Part shown: positions 61,601-63,770 of the stretch, piece after piece
Layout: each line of letters begins with the position of its first letter
How positions within the stretch are numbered: position 1 is the first letter of the stretch
Source of the DNA: Dendrolimus kikuchii
Lineage: Eukaryota > Arthropoda > Insecta > Lepidoptera > Lasiocampidae
Assembly: GCA_019925095.2 (NCBI GenBank)
Contig: CM034392.1
Span: forward strand, 5,716,887-5,780,886
Direction: 5' to 3'
DNA: 64,000 nucleotides
Notes under the pieces: model-generated
The model's database searches: none
What the model was told of the DNA's origin: nothing
What the model saw: the letters and a program-made list of their open reading frames with translations, nothing else
Position numbers and translations under genes: made by a program

Positions 61601-63505
61601 TCCGTATACAAGGGACTGGGCCGAGGTCCCAGTGTGGCCCGTTATATATTATCCATTACACAAATGTAACTTGCTTAGCTAGGAAATATAATATGTCTGT
61701 GTTTGTTTGTCTGCTATTTATCTATAGTTAAGGTGAGGACGTCCGGCAATGGAGTAAGTTCATACAAGTTTTTTCTGTTAGCTTCTCTGATTAAATCGTT
61801 GTCGTCGTAACTATACAAACACGGAAATAATGAAAGGTATATGACGGATTTCGTCACTTTGACTATATTTGAAGTGTGTAGAGTACTATAGGTATATTGA
61901 ATGAAAGGGCGAACCTCCTCCGCGCCATGTTTGTTTAAACTCCTATATTTTACTATGATTTTCTTCGATTCACCTTAGACCTTGTGGATAACAATAATGA
62001 TCGTTAACCAGTGATTTTGTCGCTAAAAATAATTGATCTGGCACGCTGCATAAACGGGGGGTTGGGAATAATGATACATTTGTCTTAAATAATTATTATC
62101 TAATAATTATTATCTGTGCAGGAACGGAGAAAGAATACAATTTCCTGCGGCCGGGCGGCCTGTCGTAAGAGGCGACAAAACAACCCACAGCCAGGTGGTA
62201 GGGCATTTGCCCGACTGGATGGCTACCACCCCTGATCTAAATTATGTCGCCATAACAACCTTGAGTTGTGTTCCGGCATTGGTGACCAGGTTCCAGTCTC
62301 CCTTAAGAGAGCAGCAGCGCATTTGTAGCACCTTTGGTGTTGCAAATGTCTATAGGCGATGGTAACCGCTTTCCATCAAGTGGGCCGTCTACCTGTCTGC
62401 TGAACTCCTGCAATAAAAAATAAATAAAAAAAAGTCGTTAATAAACATTTTGATAGTTTTAAACAATAGTAGGCTTCATGAAATATTGATGTGATATCCA
62501 TAGACAGACAGATTGTCAAAAAAAGGGAGATTAGATAACGATTCGTTTTTCTTTTTGATTACGTAATACTATTATTATAATGTACTAGCTGTACCCAGCA
62601 GACGTTGTCCTGCCCTTAGAAATAAAAATCTACAACCCGATTGCAGCGACATTTACCGGGACCAATAGTTAATTTAAAACATTGTCGAATCCACTTTAAA
62701 AAACCATAAAAATAGGTCCCACCGTTTAGGAAGACTAGCGGTGCCACTTACCGGTAGATCTTTAATCTTAAGCATACCGGGACTCACTTGAACACACACA
62801 AAAATAATTTCACCTAAATATTGGAACCCGATTACAGCTAAATTAATTATTTTGCATGTATTTTATCAATAAAATAACTCGGACCGAAGCATCTGTTTTA
62901 AACGATATTCAGTTTTTTTTACATCTACTAACGATATTTGCAGCACGCATTCTGTCAATTCTATGTCAAACGTCATAAGGTTATATTAAAAAAGTTTATA
63001 TTGTCCAAAGCGCTAAGGTTAGATCGGAAATAATTTTATATCTTGGTAAATTGACAGGGCGTCAATCACTTGTGTCAATAACGGTGTAGTTTACCCTATT
63101 TACATTTCAAATGTGATAAAAATATTTCGTACGCAATACAAGAAAACGGATTTATGGCCGTTTTTTATATCTTACTATTCATTCACTTGCCTTACCATTG
63201 GTTGAATCTTGACATTACTTGTATGGAGCTTATATCTTTTAACCGATGATAAGGCAAATGAACGGTCGGTAAGATATAGGAACTGGCGGTAAGCAAATAT
63301 GAAATAAAAAATATCTAAACGATTAGATTCTACGTGCACCTATATAATAGTTTCAATTAACAACACGTCAGCATATTTTAATGAAATGTGGTTTTGTAGG
63401 GTACCTTATATCCTGTGCTAGCAGCAGCGTGAGCATGGCAGCTTCTGTGGGCCCACCCATCATTATACCATTCATGTTGTTCGGAGGTTTCTTCCTTAAT
63501 TCGGG
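22594..63505 (+). CDS. white: White, ABCG half-transporter for eye and skin pigment precursors (3'-partial, 11 exons)
   Basis: The exons join to 598 complete codons, all GT-AG, with no stop. The product has the ABCG order: an N-terminal ATPase domain, then a membrane domain. Visible motifs are Walker A GSSGAGKT (residues 120-127), Q-loop QQQD (167-170), signature ISGGE (229-233), Walker B LMFCDE (249-254), D-loop SGLD (257-260) and H-loop His286. Five hydrophobic segments follow, at about 434-455, 468-489, 516-538, 546-568 and 576-597; the last segment and the C-terminus lie past the window. Known of the family: White pairs with Scarlet or Brown in pigment-granule membranes to import ommochrome precursors or pteridines, and in silkworm it is the w-3 gene, affecting egg, eye and larval skin colour. 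Family length is about 670-690 residues, so about 85-90 are missing. All key ATPase residues are intact, so I infer a functional gene. Confidence 0.97.
23590..23780 (-). repeat. LINE 3'-end fragment
   Basis: CATCATCATCATTTCAACCA, then GAGACGCCCACTGATGGATA, resembles the common arthropod LINE 3' end (reverse orientation) read as (CAT)n plus ACGTCCACTG-type sequence. Confidence 0.35.
23781..24900. other. AT-rich intron sequence with a CTATCCTATC tract at its end
   Basis: Nothing recognised except the low-complexity pyrimidine-rich tract at 24830-24905. Confidence 0.5.
24905..24990 (+). repeat. LINE C 3'-tail fragment
   Basis: GAGGCCGACAATGCGTTGGC followed by GTCTATAGGCGACTGTAACC is the LINE C tail seen intact at 33785-34212. 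Confidence 0.6.
25015..25265 (+). repeat. tRNA-derived SINE B
   Basis: The head has a B box GGGTTCGAATC (around 25051). Then come TTGATCTAATGCGCACATTT, ATTACCACGTGC, ACATCTCGGTAAGTAATGTA, GACGAGTGTGGCGGGTATAT and GGGAGGCTCGAGCCCAGCTG. Nearly full-length. Confidence 0.75.
25693..25827. mobile_element. foldback MITE L
   Basis: The arms TTCCTATATCG/GTTCATTTGCCTTACTATCG and GATGGTAAGGC/AGATATAGGTACCGGCC pair around AAGCTCCACACAAGTAATAT. Confidence 0.65.
26046..26300 (+). mobile_element. Helitron-like fragment
   Basis: Starts CTAGCTGACCCGGCGAACTT and continues CACACAAAATTTCATCAAAA and TCGGTAAAGTCG, the arrangement of widespread insect non-autonomous elements of probable Helitron type. Confidence 0.45.
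26301..27720. other. intron sequence, no gene
   Basis: Only a minor LINE-end-like motif near 27360 (GCAGGCCTCACATCCAGCAG). Confidence 0.5.
27722..28450 (-). pseudogene. Jockey/Daphne-like LINE 3' end with ORF2 C-terminus
   Basis: On the minus strand, about 28440 to 28140 reads in shifting frames as [28 protein letters not shown], the extreme C-terminus of a Jockey-type reverse transcriptase ORF, followed by a 3' UTR ending in GAATTTGAATTTGAA (27722). Frames are broken. Confidence 0.6.
28451..29230. other. intron sequence with a GC-rich repeat fragment
   Basis: AAGGCTGGTTCATATTTCCC to ATGTAGCCAGCCTTCCCCTA (28602-28665) contains inverted AAGGCTGG/CCAGCCTT; a related block is at 35282-35345. 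Otherwise nothing. Confidence 0.4.
29235..29455 (+). pseudogene. LINE C 3' end
   Basis: Encodes [16 protein letters not shown](L)FKKG, the terminal motif of this LINE's ORF2, followed by the shared tail (GTTGCAGATGTCCATGGGCG, CACCAGGTGGTCCGTTTGCC) and an A-rich end. Confidence 0.75.
29461..30094. other. intron sequence with TA/TATG-rich tract
   Basis: Low-complexity TATATA and TATGTATG at 30003-30090; nothing else recognised. Confidence 0.5.
30100..30262 (+). repeat. LINE 3' UTR (family K)
   Basis: CCCTTAGGTTTGCTGGAAGA, then AAGCTCGCCTTTGTGCATCA and TTTTGTATACAATAAAGAAC: a 3' end with polyadenylation-like signal, related to 12115-12190. Confidence 0.5.
30263..31335. other. intron sequence, little recognised
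   Basis: A repeat F-like phrase GAAATTCTCGCGGGACTCCC at 30776; no gene. Confidence 0.45.
31340..31620 (-). repeat. dispersed repeat F, copy 2
   Basis: Reverse complement of the repeat F body: GGAAACTGTGCCGGAATAAG, CGACTTCAAACCGCTCCGGG, GATTCCCGGGATAAAAAGTA, and ACGGCATGTTTAGAATTTAA at the end. Confidence 0.6.
31700..31862 (+). pseudogene. RTE-type LINE ORF2 C-terminal fragment
   Basis: Reads [17 protein letters not shown], then [19 protein letters not shown], the conserved C-terminal end of RTE-type endonuclease/reverse transcriptases, with an internal stop. Confidence 0.7.
31863..33280. other. intron sequence with a Helitron-like fragment near 32490
   Basis: CCCCGCGGCTATGCCGCGTG at 32495 followed by GTTACTTACATAAAAACTTA matches 52665-52725. 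No gene. Confidence 0.45.
33285..33780 (+). repeat. dispersed repeat E, copy 1
   Basis: Shares with 52740-53075, in order: ACACAACTGCCC, AGGCGAGT, TTGAAGTAACAC, GGAATAAAA, GCCCCGGGATATAAGCTAAC, and CTGCTGGTCCGAATTAGACC. Contains two internal copies of the TATCCTAAG...GGGxTATAAGC block. Probably Helitron-like. Confidence 0.55.
33785..34212 (+). pseudogene. LINE C: ORF2 C-terminus plus 3' tail
   Basis: Encodes [29 protein letters not shown] and, in broken frames, the terminal region of a non-LTR ORF2, then the tail GTTGCAAACGTCTATAGGCG, CGGTAACCGCTTTCC, GTGGACTGTCTGCC and CAATAAAAAAAAAA. It is the best LINE C copy here and the reference for the tail shared with retroposon A. Confidence 0.75.
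34577..34612 (+). repeat. LINE C tail fragment
   Basis: AGGTCGGCAACGTGTTGGCG and GGGGTGTTGCCAACG match the start of the LINE C tail. Confidence 0.4.
34855..34955 (+). repeat. left arm of an inverted pair
   Basis: Matches the reverse complement of 35541-35645 over ~100 bp (CTACCTAACTGG, GCATTACCACATT, AAATCCGTATTACACAAAAC, TTAAT). Both copies read as related protein ends (LPH...RYKFI...KSVLHKT versus [11 protein letters not shown]...KSVLHKT). Confidence 0.7.
35085..35345 (+). repeat. possible LINE-derived segment between the arms
   Basis: Reads [18 protein letters not shown] and [20 protein letters not shown] in one frame, then a GC-rich block ending AACGTAGCCAGCCTAAGGTG. Family not recognised. 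Confidence 0.3.
35375..35465 (+). repeat. direct repeat J, copy 1
   Basis: TAGGCTCAGTATTCTACATA to GGGTAGAATACTATACAAAT, then TTTTATTGTATTAGATTATT; repeated at 36587-36675. Contains inverted AGTATTCTAC/GTAGAATACT. Confidence 0.7.
35541..35769 (-). pseudogene. right arm, with unidentified mobile-element ORF end
   Basis: On the minus strand it reads [44 protein letters not shown] then stop. The same terminal motif is encoded by the left arm at 34855-34955, so this is the C-terminus of an unidentified repeated ORF, not a host gene. Confidence 0.5.
35770..37850. other. intron sequence, no gene
   Basis: Apart from repeat J copy 2 nothing is recognised. The ATGGTAAATTT...AAATTTACCAT-type inverted repeat near 37290-37330 is short. 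Confidence 0.45.
36587..36675 (+). repeat. direct repeat J, copy 2
   Basis: Same order of blocks as 35375-35465 with about 10 substitutions, in the same orientation, 1.2 kb downstream. Confidence 0.7.
37982..38300 (-). repeat. A retroposon, copy 8
   Basis: Full-length and close to consensus. Flanks AACTATTT (37974-37981) and AACTATTA (38301-38308) form a 7-of-8 duplication beginning AACTATT. Confidence 0.93.
38540..38735 (+). repeat. LINE C 3' end
   Basis: AGGTGTTATAAAATTTCTTT, then AGGTCGGCGCCTGTTGGACA, GTTACAAACGTCCATCAGCG and TCAGGTGGGCCGTCTG, as in the 34-kb copy. Confidence 0.65.
38741..38965 (-). repeat. LINE 3' UTR (family K), two pieces
   Basis: GGGCGGTCTTATCGCTTAAA and, at 38838-38965, ACTTTATTGCTCACCAAAAT through GGCGGCCTTATTGCTTAGAG CGATCTCTTCCAGG: the reverse complement of a common lepidopteran LINE 3' end. 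Confidence 0.55.
39585..39860 (-). repeat. LINE ORF2 C-terminal remnant
   Basis: Shares CTCTGTCACACCAC(A/G)AATCAT and adjacent blocks with the better copy at 45118-45360. No open frame. Confidence 0.45.
39962..41053 (+). repeat. tandem duplication, unit 1 (1,092 bp)
   Basis: Starts AACATCTTACTTGCAAATGA and ends ATAGGGCATGTGGAAAGAA. It repeats immediately as 41054-42171 with very few substitutions, so the event is recent. Unit 1 lacks about 26 nt present in unit 2 near 41672. Content is AT-rich with no recognisable gene. Confidence 0.95.
41054..42171 (+). repeat. tandem duplication, unit 2 (about 1,118 bp)
   Basis: Direct copy of unit 1, carrying an extra AGATCATGAGCAAAATTTCT ATAAGG segment (about 26 nt). 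Its right end lies about 20 bp inside the RTE copy D1. Confidence 0.95.
42152..42440 (+). pseudogene. RTE-type LINE copy D1 (ORF2 C-terminus)
   Basis: Reads [40 protein letters not shown] and [20 protein letters not shown], the C-terminus of an RTE-type ORF2, ending in a GTAT microsatellite. Flanked by a perfect 12-bp duplication ATAATTATAGCT (42140-42151 and 42441-42452). Strongly 5'-truncated. Confidence 0.9.
42453..43450. other. intron sequence, nothing recognised
   Basis: AT-rich; no coding or repeat signal. Confidence 0.5.
43452..43735 (-). repeat. A retroposon, copy 9 (old)
   Basis: Diverged copy: GCAGCAGACAGGCTGACTGC, GTCTATGGACATCTTCAGTA, CCTGGCCACTAATATCGG, CTCCGTTCCTGCACGAATAA. 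It ends about 100 bp before white exon 2. Confidence 0.85.
43839..44070 (+). CDS. white: white exon 2
   Basis: This exon encodes residues 29-105 plus one base (phase 1), beginning [15 protein letters not shown] and ending at the ATPase domain entry (KQLLRN). The acceptor is ttccacag and the donor is GTAAGC at 44071. It contains the conserved lepidopteran stretch [13 protein letters not shown] and a basic, Trp-rich linker ([17 protein letters not shown]) before the nucleotide-binding domain. A diverged A-retroposon copy ends about 100 bp upstream of the acceptor. Confidence 0.96.
44071..45110 (+). other. white intron 2, 5' part: nothing recognised
   Basis: AT-rich; no coding or repeat signal. 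Confidence 0.5.
45118..45360 (-). pseudogene. RTE-type LINE ORF2 C-terminal fragment
   Basis: The minus strand reads [40 protein letters not shown] and [15 protein letters not shown], the C-terminus of a LINE ORF2 (GHVMRR...R.EWKK..CCADP pattern). Further LINE-like sequence extends to ~45,700 in broken frames. Confidence 0.65.
45757..46034 (-). repeat. A retroposon, copy 10
   Basis: Shortened version missing part of the hairpin region (goes from ACGGGCAAATCCTCTTACTA straight to GGCCGCCGCAGG). It ends about 235 bp before white exon 3. Confidence 0.88.
46270..46508 (+). CDS. white: white exon 3 (Walker A and Q-loop)
   Basis: This exon encodes residues 106-185, starting inside a codon (phase 1 in) and ending in phase 0 after IFQ. 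It carries Walker [10 protein letters not shown] at 120-128 and the QQQD Q-loop at 167-170, the ATP-binding core. The acceptor is aactttcag. The donor is GTTTGT at 46509, a weaker but legal GT site; the in-frame continuation into exon 4 supports it. Confidence 0.97.
46605..47254 (-). pseudogene. RTE-type LINE, reverse transcriptase C-terminal part
   Basis: The minus strand reads [75 protein letters not shown] and [20 protein letters not shown], the thumb/C-terminal region of RTE-type reverse transcriptases. The remainder to the 3' end (GGCCATATCCAGCAGTGGAC) is frame-broken. The open 120 codons suggest moderate age. Confidence 0.85.
47413..47723 (-). repeat. A retroposon, copy 11
   Basis: Full-length. 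Duplication ATTCCAT on both sides (47406-47412 and 47724-47730). Confidence 0.92.
47742..48165 (+). repeat. LINE C tail split by an A retroposon
   Basis: Left piece AGGAAGGCAACGCGTTGGCT to GTTGCAAATGTCT (47742-47789); right piece CTGTAGGCGTCTGCAACCAT to GGGCCGTCTGCC (48114-48150). The LINE C tail is continuous if 47790-48113 is removed. Confidence 0.75.
47790..48105 (-). repeat. A retroposon, copy 12, nested in a LINE C tail
   Basis: Flanks AAATGTCT (47782-47789) and AAATATCT (48106-48113), a 7-of-8 target duplication. Copy is full-length with a 3-nt insertion (TAT) in the TCTCTTATTAAGGG region. Confidence 0.93.
48171..49860 (+). other. white intron 3, middle: nothing recognised
   Basis: AT-rich. 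A frame-broken stretch at 49440-49560 ([29 protein letters not shown]) looks protein-like but I cannot assign it. Confidence 0.4.
49865..50054 (+). mobile_element. Helitron-like repeat M, 5' part
   Basis: ATAAATGCAAAGTAACTCTG, TCTGTCTGGTTGTCTG, GAAAAACTACTGGACCGATT and TTTCCGGGATAAAAGTATTT, the common lepidopteran TCTGTCTG-containing element. Confidence 0.55.
50063..50297 (+). pseudogene. RTE-type LINE copy D2, nested in repeat M
   Basis: Reads [40 protein letters not shown] and [16 protein letters not shown] then GTATGTATG. Target duplication TGTAATCC at 50055-50062 and 50298-50305. Truncated further at its 5' end than D1. Confidence 0.85.
50306..50460 (+). mobile_element. Helitron-like repeat M, second unit
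   Basis: Continues from the D2 insertion: GCAGAAAAACTATTGGACCG, GAAACTCGGCATATATGTAA, and ACAGGGATACCTTTTTGGAT. It repeats the phrase found in 49930-49960, so the host repeat is itself a tandem pair. Confidence 0.5.
50631..50702 (+). CDS. white: white exon 4
   Basis: A 72-nt exon encoding residues 186-209 ([19 protein letters not shown] then EVISE), the helical subdomain of the ATPase domain. The acceptor is aacattccag and the donor is GTATGT at 50703; both ends are phase 0. It is short and easy to miss, but it exactly bridges exon 3 (IFQ) to exon 5 (LALSKC) in the expected family order. Confidence 0.95.
50948..51180 (-). repeat. tRNA-derived SINE B, near-complete, with Pol III boxes
   Basis: The minus strand begins GGTAGCGTAATGGCTCGCGG (A-box region) and has GGGTTCGATCCTGG (B box; + strand 51120-51134), then TTCTGACCTAATGTGCATAT and GTGTACTTCCCATCCCC-type tail. 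A GAGA microsatellite sits at 51044-51058. In white intron 4. Confidence 0.85.
51270..51449 (+). CDS. white: white exon 5 (signature, Walker B and D-loop)
   Basis: A 180-nt, phase-0 exon encoding residues 210-269. It contains the ABC signature ISGGE, Walker B ending in CDE (Glu254 is the expected catalytic base) and the D-loop SGLD. The acceptor is aactttcag and the donor is GTAAGT. The sequence [17 protein letters not shown] is the near-invariant White/ABCG form. A copy of the A retroposon begins about 60 bp downstream of the donor. Confidence 0.97.
51511..51822 (-). repeat. A retroposon, copy 13
   Basis: Full-length and near consensus, starting about 60 bp after white exon 5. No clear target duplication; its head abuts a foldback MITE L. 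Confidence 0.92.
51823..51942. mobile_element. foldback MITE L
   Basis: Arms ATCTTACCGATGTTCGTTTA and TATGGTAAGGC...ATATAGGAACCGGC pair around CTCCATACAAGTAATGTCAA. The left terminus is lost at the A13 junction. Confidence 0.65.
51943..52660 (+). other. white intron 5, middle: nothing recognised
   Basis: AT-rich; no coding or repeat signal. Confidence 0.5.
52665..53075 (+). repeat. dispersed repeat E, copy 2
   Basis: CCCCGCGGATTACCCGCGTT head, then the ordered blocks shared with 33285-33780, ending CTGCTGGTCCGAATTAGCCC. Confidence 0.6.
53155..53275 (+). repeat. short internal duplication
   Basis: GAATCCCTGGATGATGTAGA plus TTCACAATTGG recurs as AAGTCCCTCGATGGTTTAGA plus TTCACAATTGG about 76 bp downstream. 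Confidence 0.55.
53549..53706 (+). CDS. white: white exon 6 (H-loop)
   Basis: This exon encodes residues 270-321 plus two bases, with the H-loop in [10 protein letters not shown] (His286) and the end of the ATPase domain ([23 protein letters not shown]). The acceptor is tctaatag and the donor is GTGAGT at 53707. The phase-2 end pairs with the single leading base of exon 7 to make the Gln codon. Confidence 0.97.
53818..54090 (+). repeat. tRNA-derived SINE B
   Basis: Head GAGCTCTTGGTAGCGTAATG, then GCATGCACTACTTAGTTAGT, TGTGCATATTGCTACAATTA, AAACCTTGCACATCGAAATA, GGCCCGAGCCCAGCAGTGAA and a TTATTATTATT tail. The B-box segment between CAAACGC and GCATGC is deleted. Confidence 0.75.
54285..54465 (+). 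CDS. white: white exon 7
   Basis: This exon encodes the end of the split Gln codon through residue 382. [19 protein letters not shown] is the conserved ABCG stretch after the ATPase domain; a charged linker ([14 protein letters not shown]) and [13 protein letters not shown] follow. The acceptor is actaaacag and the donor is GTAACC at 54466, phase 0 out. Confidence 0.96.
54598..55170 (+). repeat. dispersed repeat F, copy 3, interrupted
   Basis: TCTAAACATGCCGTCTGTAC (54598) then, after a LINE C insertion, TACAGACTATATAAACGATG, ACGTAAAAACTATTGCGCCG, and CCCGCGGGAATTTTTCTGAG. Together they follow the order of the uninterrupted copy at 8831-9410. In white intron 7. Confidence 0.65.
54647..54875 (-). 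repeat. LINE C 3' end inserted in repeat F
   Basis: T-run, then GGCAAACAGGCAGACGGCCC, CCGTCGCCTATAGACGTTTG, GCGTTGCCGACCTCTAAGAA and CGGGGCGGGAAGTTCCCTCC: the reverse complement of the LINE C terminal coding region and tail. Confidence 0.8.
55444..55626 (+). CDS. white: white exon 8 (variable linker and entry to membrane domain)
   Basis: This exon encodes residues 383-443. The first ~28 residues ([14 protein letters not shown], then a Ser/Thr/Arg-rich run) form the variable cytosolic linker. The rest, [20 protein letters not shown] to [10 protein letters not shown], is the conserved amphipathic connecting region leading into the first membrane helix. The acceptor is a less common AAG (tttttcttctaag) at 55441-55443. 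A second AG at 55448-55449 would remove only His-Lys in frame, so the exact start is ambiguous by 6 nt. The donor is GTAAGT. Confidence 0.93.
55627..56198 (+). other. white intron 8: nothing recognised
   Basis: No repeat or coding signal apart from GAACCAGCCTTCTGATCAC near 56080. Confidence 0.5.
56199..56330 (+). CDS. white: white exon 9 (membrane helices 1-2)
   Basis: A 132-nt, phase-0 exon encoding residues 444-487: [12 protein letters not shown] completes the first membrane helix, [14 protein letters not shown] is the loop, and [18 protein letters not shown] begins the second helix. The acceptor is ctttacag and the donor is GTAAGT. All are typical of White. Confidence 0.96.
56605..57262. 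mobile_element. terminal-inverted-repeat element in white intron 9
   Basis: The left end GGGCAATTTGATAAATCCGG with CTATGAATAATGACCGG resembles the reverse complement of the right end (GCACTTTGATTAATCGGGCA, ATGAATAATGACC). Several internal GACC/GGTC phrases repeat. No transposase ORF. Confidence 0.5.
57470..57698 (+). CDS. white: white exon 10 (membrane helices 2-4)
   Basis: This exon encodes residues 488-563 plus one base. It finishes helix 2 (VFCSELPIF), then the coupling segment [19 protein letters not shown], helix 3 ([20 protein letters not shown]) and most of helix 4 ([19 protein letters not shown]). The acceptor is atcaattag and the donor is GTAAGT at 57699. The next exon is 5.7 kb away. 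Confidence 0.96.
57855..58160 (-). mobile_element. MITE H, copy 2, in white intron 10
   Basis: It starts GGGGCCTGATCCACAAATTA and continues into ACGTCACACG. The interior matches the reverse complement of 2544-2888 (GTGACCAGCTGTGACAAAGAC-like block, then GTGACGCCACGAAATTTAGG). The right end is eroded. Confidence 0.65.
58161..58351 (+). other. AT-rich intron spacer
   Basis: Nothing recognised between MITE H and the RTE copy. Confidence 0.5.
58364..58762 (+). pseudogene. RTE-type LINE copy D3, longest of three
   Basis: An open 122-codon frame: [76 protein letters not shown] then stop and (GTAT)n. Perfect 12-bp target duplication TATTAAGTACCT at 58352-58363 and 58763-58774. The open frame and intact duplication indicate youth. 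Confidence 0.92.
58895..59106 (-). mobile_element. Helitron-like (Lep1-type) element
   Basis: The minus strand starts CTACCTGTGCCCGCGACGTC GTCCGCGTGG and ends in ATAATAT-type sequence (+ AATATATAAAACTGAAGACT). Confidence 0.5.
59107..59560 (+). other. intron sequence, nothing recognised
   Basis: AT-rich, includes a short TGTAATTxTAAATxA inverted motif near 59180-59230. Confidence 0.45.
59563..59862 (+). repeat. A retroposon, copy 14
   Basis: Head ATCCGTGCAGGAACGGAGAA, tail GAACTCATGCAATAAAAAAT. Lacks ~15 bp around the GTTCCGGCATTAGTGACCAGG block. Confidence 0.9.
60828..60995 (+). repeat. tRNA-derived SINE (second family)
   Basis: GACGGCCTCTGTGATTGAGC resembles an A-box region, followed by CTCTGGGTACTAATCCCGTT (B-box-like) and TGGATTTCTGGGCGAGCCCA. 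Possibly related to 6925-7110. Confidence 0.5.
61112..61310 (+). mobile_element. Helitron-like (Lep1-type) element
   Basis: CTAGCTTCTGCCCGTGATTT then CGTCCGCGTGG, TTTCGGGATCAAAAGTATTC, AAATTTCATTTAAATCGGTC and ACAAACAGACAAACAGGGAA, the usual order for this lepidopteran family. Confidence 0.55.
61311..62110 (+). other. intron sequence, nothing recognised
   Basis: No coding or repeat signal. Confidence 0.45.
62112..62433 (+). repeat. A retroposon, copy 15
   Basis: Full-length and closest to consensus: head ATCTGTGCAGGAACGGAGAA, tail CTCCTGCAATAAAAAATAAA. Confidence 0.93.
62583..62850 (+). mobile_element. Helitron-like fragment
   Basis: ACTAGCTGTACCCAGCAGAC followed by GTTGTCCTGCCCTTAGAAAT, ACAACCCGATTGCAGCGACA and CTTGAACACACACAAAAATA resembles the 26.05-kb element in layout. 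Confidence 0.4.
63156..63288. mobile_element. foldback MITE L, complete copy
   Basis: Arms of about 50 bp (TATATCTTACTATTCATTCA, CTTGCCTTACCATTGGTTGA; and AACCGATGATAAGGCAAATG, GGTAAGATATAGGAACTGGC) flank GTATGGAGCTTATATC. No ORF. Five copies are listed in this window. Confidence 0.75.
63400..63505 (+). CDS. white: white exon 11 (membrane helices 4-5)
   Basis: This exon encodes residues 564-598 and leaves two bases of a Gly codon (phase 2 out). [19 protein letters not shown] ends helix 4, and [16 protein letters not shown] is helix 5. The acceptor is gttttgtag and the donor is GTAAGT at 63506. An A-retroposon remnant starts only 23 bp downstream. No continuation exon is visible before 64,000, so the last coding exons lie outside. 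Confidence 0.95.
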
Positions 63506-63528
63506 GTAAGTCATCTTAAATTTTAATT

Positions 63529-63762
63529 TTATCCGTGCAGGAACAGAAAAAACAAAACCAAGCCAAGTGGCTGGCGTTAGTTACCACCGCTAGTCTAGGA
63601 TACGCCGTCGTAAGAATCTTGAGTTATTTTACGCCATTAGTGTCCAGGTTACACTCTACTTTCGAAGCCTGCTGCACATTAGTAGCAACTTGGGTGTTGC
63701 AAATGTGTATAGGTGACAGTAATCACTTTCCATCAGGTGGATAGTCATTTTGTCTGTTGCAT
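63529..63762 (+). repeat. A retroposon, copy 16 (internally deleted)
   Basis: TTTATCCGTGCAGGAACAGA, then a jump to GTTACCACCGCTAGTCTAGG, continuing to GTGTATAGGTGACAGTAATC and GTGGATAGTCATTTTGTCTG. About 70 bp of the hairpin region are missing. It starts 23 bp after white exon 11. Confidence 0.85.
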
Positions 63763-63770
63763 CCAGAAAT

